From Pseudomonas farris (GTDB taxonomy: Bacteria > Pseudomonadota > Gammaproteobacteria > Pseudomonadales > Pseudomonadaceae): 64,000 nt of DNA. Below, in pieces: positions 61,233 to 64,000 of the stretch. The notes beneath the pieces were generated by a model. The model worked only from the letters and a program-made list of their open reading frames with translations. It searched no databases and was not told the DNA's origin. The stretch spans positions 124,001-188,000 of the forward strand of contig NZ_JAHSTV010000010.1 in assembly GCF_019145235.1 (NCBI RefSeq), read 5' to 3'. The first letter of the stretch is position 1. Each line of letters begins with the position of its first letter. The position numbers and the translations under genes were made by a program.

Positions 61233-63058
61233 AACGCTGCCTCAGTTACTCGATAGGCCAGGAACGCAAGGGCATAGGCGACGGCGAACATGTAGCTAAA
61301 CGCCAAAGCGACCTGCCCCCAACTGGCGGTCTCCTTTCGGATCACGGCAAGGGTCGACATACATTGCGGGGCGAAGGCGAACCACACCATCAGAGATAAC
61401 GCGCTGGCCAGCGGCACTTGAGCTGCCAGGGTATGGCTAAGCGAAGTGATATCGTCGGCGTTCGCCACCGAGTACACCGTGGCCAAGGTGGCGACGGCAG
61501 TCTCGCGGGCGGCGAAAGCCGGAATTAACGCCAGAGTGATTTGCCAGTTGAAGCCCAATGGCGCGAACAGGTGCTGAAGCGCTTTACCCAGGTATCCGGC
61601 CAAACTGTAATCAATAGCGGGGTCGGTGGCACCCACTGGCGGGTTCGGAAAGTTCGAGATGAACCACATGATAACGGTGAGTGCGAGAATGACTCCCGTC
61701 AGCTTTTTAAGAAATAGGTAGCCGCGTTCCCAAAGCTTCAATACGAGGTCACGCGCGCGGGGGAGCCGGTAGGCCGGTAGTTCCATCATCAGCATAGGTT
61801 GCTGCATGGCCGTAGGTCGGAGGTGTTTGCAAACCCACCCCACCGCCATTGCCCCAACGATGCCCAAGATATACAGGCCGAGCAGCACGAGCCCCTGAAG
61901 TCCGAACAACCCTGCGATACGGATGTCTGGAATAACAGCTCCGATCAAAAGCGCGTATACCGGCAGCCGCGCCGAACAGGTCATCAGCGGTGCTACCAAT
62001 ATAGTGGTTAGCCGATCATACCGATCGCTAATGCTGCGTGCACCGATGATGCCGGGAATAGCGCAAGCAAAACTCGACAGTAATGGAATGAACGAACGGC
62101 CGGTCAACCCGACGGCACGCATCGGTCTGTCTAGAATGAATGCCGCGCGCGGTAGGTAGCCAGACTCTTCCAGTACGAAGATGAAAAAGAACAGTATCAG
62201 GATCTCGGGCATGAATCCGAGCACAGTTCCCAGCCCGCTGATCATGCCGTCACAAATCAGCCCGCGCAATGGGCCATCAGGCAGATAGGTGGCCACGAAG
62301 GTAGCCAGTGCGCCGAAACAGTCGCCGATCCAGTCCGTGACAGGCTTGCCGATTAGATAGACTCCCTGGAACACCAGAAACATGATCGTGATCAGTGCCA
62401 ACGGCCCTGTCACGGGGTGAATTAACCAGCGATCAATCGCATCAACGCGATCGTCAGATAGTTGAAGAGTTTTCATACTCACGTCCAGGACTTCACGGAC
62501 GCGCGCGTGTAAATCAGCACTCTTCATGGGGGCCAGCGCGGGCTTGATGTCATCGCAATTATCAATGGCATTCAGCAACTGTCCGGCGCCGTCGCGGCGA
62601 ATCGCGACCGTTTCTATAACCGGCATCCCAAGCTCCGCCGACAGCCTGGCAAGATCGACGCGGATTCCTCGGCGCCGAGCCGCATCGGCCATGTTCAACA
62701 CCAATACCGCCGGTAGCCCCAGGCCTTGCAACTCCAGCACGAAGCGCAGATGCAAGCGTAAGTTTGTGGCATCGACGACACATAGCAGCAGTTCGGGGCG
62801 TTCTTCTCCAGGATATTGACCCTGTAATACATTCAAGGTGACCTGTTCGTCTTGGCTTACGCAGGCCAGGCTATAGGTACCCGGCAGATCCAGTACTCGG
62901 AATGTGCGCCCGGTGGCCGTGCGAGCAATTCCTTCCTTGCGCTCGACGGTAGCGCCAGCGTAATTGGCAACCTTTTGCCTGGCTCCTGTTAGAAGATTGA
63001 ACAGCGCCGTCTTTCCACAATTCGGATTACCAACTAAGGCCAAACGTAAGTCAGACAT
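61229..63058 (-). CDS. feoB: Ferrous iron transporter FeoB
   Basis: GTP-gated Fe(II) permease of 609 residues. G1 motif GNPNCGKTALFNLL at 10-23, switch region NYAGATVERKEG, G3 DLPGTYSL and G4-like NMADAARR, then the GDI helical region and about eight membrane helices, with the conserved EESGYLPRAAFILDR and SFACAIPGI segments and PVYALLIGAVIP. Shorter than the 773-residue E. coli protein, but like many Pseudomonas FeoB. Start overlaps feoA. Confidence 0.95.
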   Translation of the reverse strand: MSDLRLALVGNPNCGKTALFNLLTGARQKVANYAGATVERKEGIARTATGRTFRVLDLPGTYSLACVSQDEQVTLNVLQGQYPGEERPELLLCVVDATNLRLHLRFVLELQGLGLPAVLVLNMADAARRRGIRVDLARLSAELGMPVIETVAIRRDGAGQLLNAIDNCDDIKPALAPMKSADLHARVREVLDVSMKTLQLSDDRVDAIDRWLIHPVTGPLALITIMFLVFQGVYLIGKPVTDWIGDCFGALATFVATYLPDGPLRGLICDGMISGLGTVLGFMPEILILFFFIFVLEESGYLPRAAFILDRPMRAVGLTGRSFIPLLSSFACAIPGIIGARSISDRYDRLTTILVAPLMTCSARLPVYALLIGAVIPDIRIAGLFGLQGLVLLGLYILGIVGAMAVGWVCKHLRPTAMQQPMLMMELPAYRLPRARDLVLKLWERGYLFLKKLTGVILALTVIMWFISNFPNPPVGATDPAIDYSLAGYLGKALQHLFAPLGFNWQITLALIPAFAARETAVATLATVYSVANADDITSLSHTLAAQVPLASALSLMVWFAFAPQCMSTLAVIRKETASWGQVALAFSYMFAVAYALAFLAYRVTEAAL

Positions 63059-63296
63059 TCAGGCACACTTCGACCAGGATCATTTTTGCCTCATCGCGGC
63101 GCAGTGCAAAGCGACTACCACCCACTTGGATCAGCACAGGGTCGCCTCCCCAAAGTGCTCGCGCCACCACCGTCACGAGTTCACCGGGAACGAAACCGAT
63201 ATCCTGCAAGCGCTGACTAAGCGGATCAATTTCGCCAGATCCTTCCACATGGGTTACACAAGCTTTCTGGCGGTTAGGTAGATCACACAAACGCAT
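63051..63296 (-). CDS. feoA: Ferrous iron transport accessory protein FeoA
   Basis: 81-residue SH3-like protein that supports FeoB. Family features: LSQRLQDIGFVPGELVTVV, DPVLIQVGGSRFALRRDEAKMILV. First gene of feoA-feoB-Cys-rich operon and overlaps feoB by 8 bases. The promoter should lie in 63297-63430, where FUR-like or ANR-like sites were not identified with confidence. Confidence 0.93.
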   Translation of the reverse strand: MRLCDLPNRQKACVTHVEGSGEIDPLSQRLQDIGFVPGELVTVVARALWGGDPVLIQVGGSRFALRRDEAKMILVEVCLNV

Positions 63297-63435
63297 AGTG
63301 ACGCCCGATAGTGATGATAATGATTGCGGTTTACAGCATCAATATCTCAGTCAGAGCAGTTACAAGCAAATGACAAAATCTTCATCTTTAGGTTGTTTGT
63401 ACCCCATCGATGCAGCGATACGTTGGTGCAATCCA

Positions 63436-63572
63436 TCTGCCGGATATCTTGATCAACGTGCCCAAGCGGGTGTCTGTTTTTCGAGTTCTACAAGGCGCCG
63501 GAGCTGATCGCGCTGGGGCGCGAGATTGCGAGGGATACGCTGGATCGGTATGAGAATGAGCGTGAGCCCTGA
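63436..63572 (+). pseudogene. C-terminal remnant of a patatin-like (RssA-type) protein
   Basis: LPDILINVPK reads in one frame and SGCLFFEFYKAPELIALG then REIARDTLDRYENEREP* in another, with a one-base shift between them. The pattern matches the C-terminal end of bacterial patatin-like proteins. No catalytic part remains. Not related in frame or sequence to the ExoU-like gene. Confidence 0.45.
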
Positions 63573-63596
63573 CAATTTCCGGGGTGAATGACAGGG

Positions 63597-63684
63597 CCCC
63601 ATCGCGAGCAAGCTCGCTCCCACAGGGGACAGTGGTGTATCGACAAACGCATATCATTGTGGGAGCGAGCTTGCTCGCGATGGG
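63597..63684. repeat. Pseudomonas REP pair (REPIN)
   Basis: Two inverted REP units: 63597-63624 and 63658-63684, with arms reading GTGGGAGCGAGCTTGCTCGC on the right. Their spacing (33 bases) and symmetry are those of mobile REPIN elements spread by RAYT proteins. Located in the feoA-kdpE intergenic region. Confidence 0.9.
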
Positions 63685-63705
63685 GCCGGATCATCCAGCA
63701 CAAAA

Positions 63706-64000
63706 CTAAAGGCTGCCCTCACTCAACAACCGATATCCCACTCCCGCCTCGGTGACGATGAACCGTGGCTGAGTCGGATCATCCGCCAGTTTCTGCCGCA
63801 GGTGCCCGACCACTATTCGCAGGTAGTGGCTGTCCTCGGTGTGCGTCGGGCCCCAGATGTCCTTGAGCAATTGCTGCTGGGTGATGACCCGTCCCGGATG
63901 CCGCGCCAGTTGCGCCAGTACCGCATATTCCTTGCGCGTCAGCGCCACTTCGGCGCCGTCCAAGAGTACCCGGCGATAAGCCAGGTTCATGGTGAGCGGA
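63706..64000 (-). CDS. kdpE: KdpE-like response regulator, C-terminal part (5' end outside the window)
   Basis: The visible ~97 codons are an OmpR/PhoB winged-helix domain: RVLLDGAEVALTRKEYAVLA, HPGRVITQQQLLKDIWG, HYLRIVVGHLRQKLADDP and FIVTEAGVGYRLL. The IWG(P)...YLRIVVGHLRQK pattern is typical of KdpE, which controls the Kdp potassium ATPase with KdpD. The frame is open to the window edge, so an ATG at 63990 is internal. The receiver domain is not in view. Confidence 0.85.
   Translation of the reverse strand, partial: PLTMNLAYRRVLLDGAEVALTRKEYAVLAQLARHPGRVITQQQLLKDIWGPTHTEDSHYLRIVVGHLRQKLADDPTQPRFIVTEAGVGYRLLSEGSL

Noticed and set aside
1..64000. CRISPR arrays, tRNA or rRNA genes, intact insertion sequences
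   Set aside because: None was seen by reading through the sequence; the only repeats found are those listed.

Overview
The window looks like a chromosomal segment of a fluorescent Pseudomonas (P. fluorescens group). Evidence: a cioAB pair with a DUF2474 subunit, an OprD-type porin, an ExoU-family phospholipase, a Cup-type fimbrial locus with Roc-like regulators, a kdpE end, and the typical Pseudomonas REP element (GTGGGAGCGAGCTTGCTCGC). It is unusually dense in secretion and surface machinery: a type III secretion system (T3SS), chaperone-usher fimbriae, and a complete extracellular contractile injection system (eCIS).

Layout. (1) 1-7441: sctV-N-O-P-Q-R-S-T-U, the export core of a T3SS whose gene order and SctU sequence resemble the Salmonella SPI-2 (Ssa) type. 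(2) 7542-24710: a surface-attachment block bounded by two inverted copies of a [promoter - EAL regulator - fimbrial adhesin] unit; the left copy has lost about 1.1 kb of the EAL gene. Between them lie an ExoU-like phospholipase effector, its chaperone, a divergent CsrA-family protein, two uncharacterised cupin-like genes, a RocS1/RocA1-like two-component pair and a CupC-like usher-chaperone-pilin operon. (3) 24808-30222: OprD porin, then a minus-strand sulfite module (TDT/SLAC1-type transporter, SorA molybdoenzyme, SorB dihaem cytochrome, DsbA-like protein). (4) 30809-55959: an eCIS island of the Afp/PVC type on the minus strand (pvc1 to pvc16 in order), followed by a probable RelA/SpoT-fold effector. 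Upstream and divergent are a ToxR-like membrane regulator, a holin-endolysin-spanin lysis cassette, and further cargo-like genes and remnants. Two of the three sheath genes carry frameshifts. (5) 56397-60052: cioAB-DUF2474 and DUF5993-dsbB. (6) 60120-60860: a truncated second copy of the transporter 5' end and its promoter, which with the copy at 29940-30465 makes a direct repeat around the eCIS island. (7) 60990-63296: feoAB plus a Cys-rich membrane protein; then a patatin remnant, a REP pair and the C-terminal part of KdpE.

How it works together (inference): the T3SS would export the ExoU-like lipase with its dedicated chaperone; the Roc-like kinase and regulators and the c-di-GMP phosphodiesterase would switch fimbriae and perhaps T3SS; the eCIS would be assembled in the cytoplasm, loaded with toxins such as the RelA/SpoT-like protein, and released by the lysis cassette. 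Codon use and visibly lower G+C in much of 30.4-56.3 kb suggest that the eCIS island was acquired horizontally.
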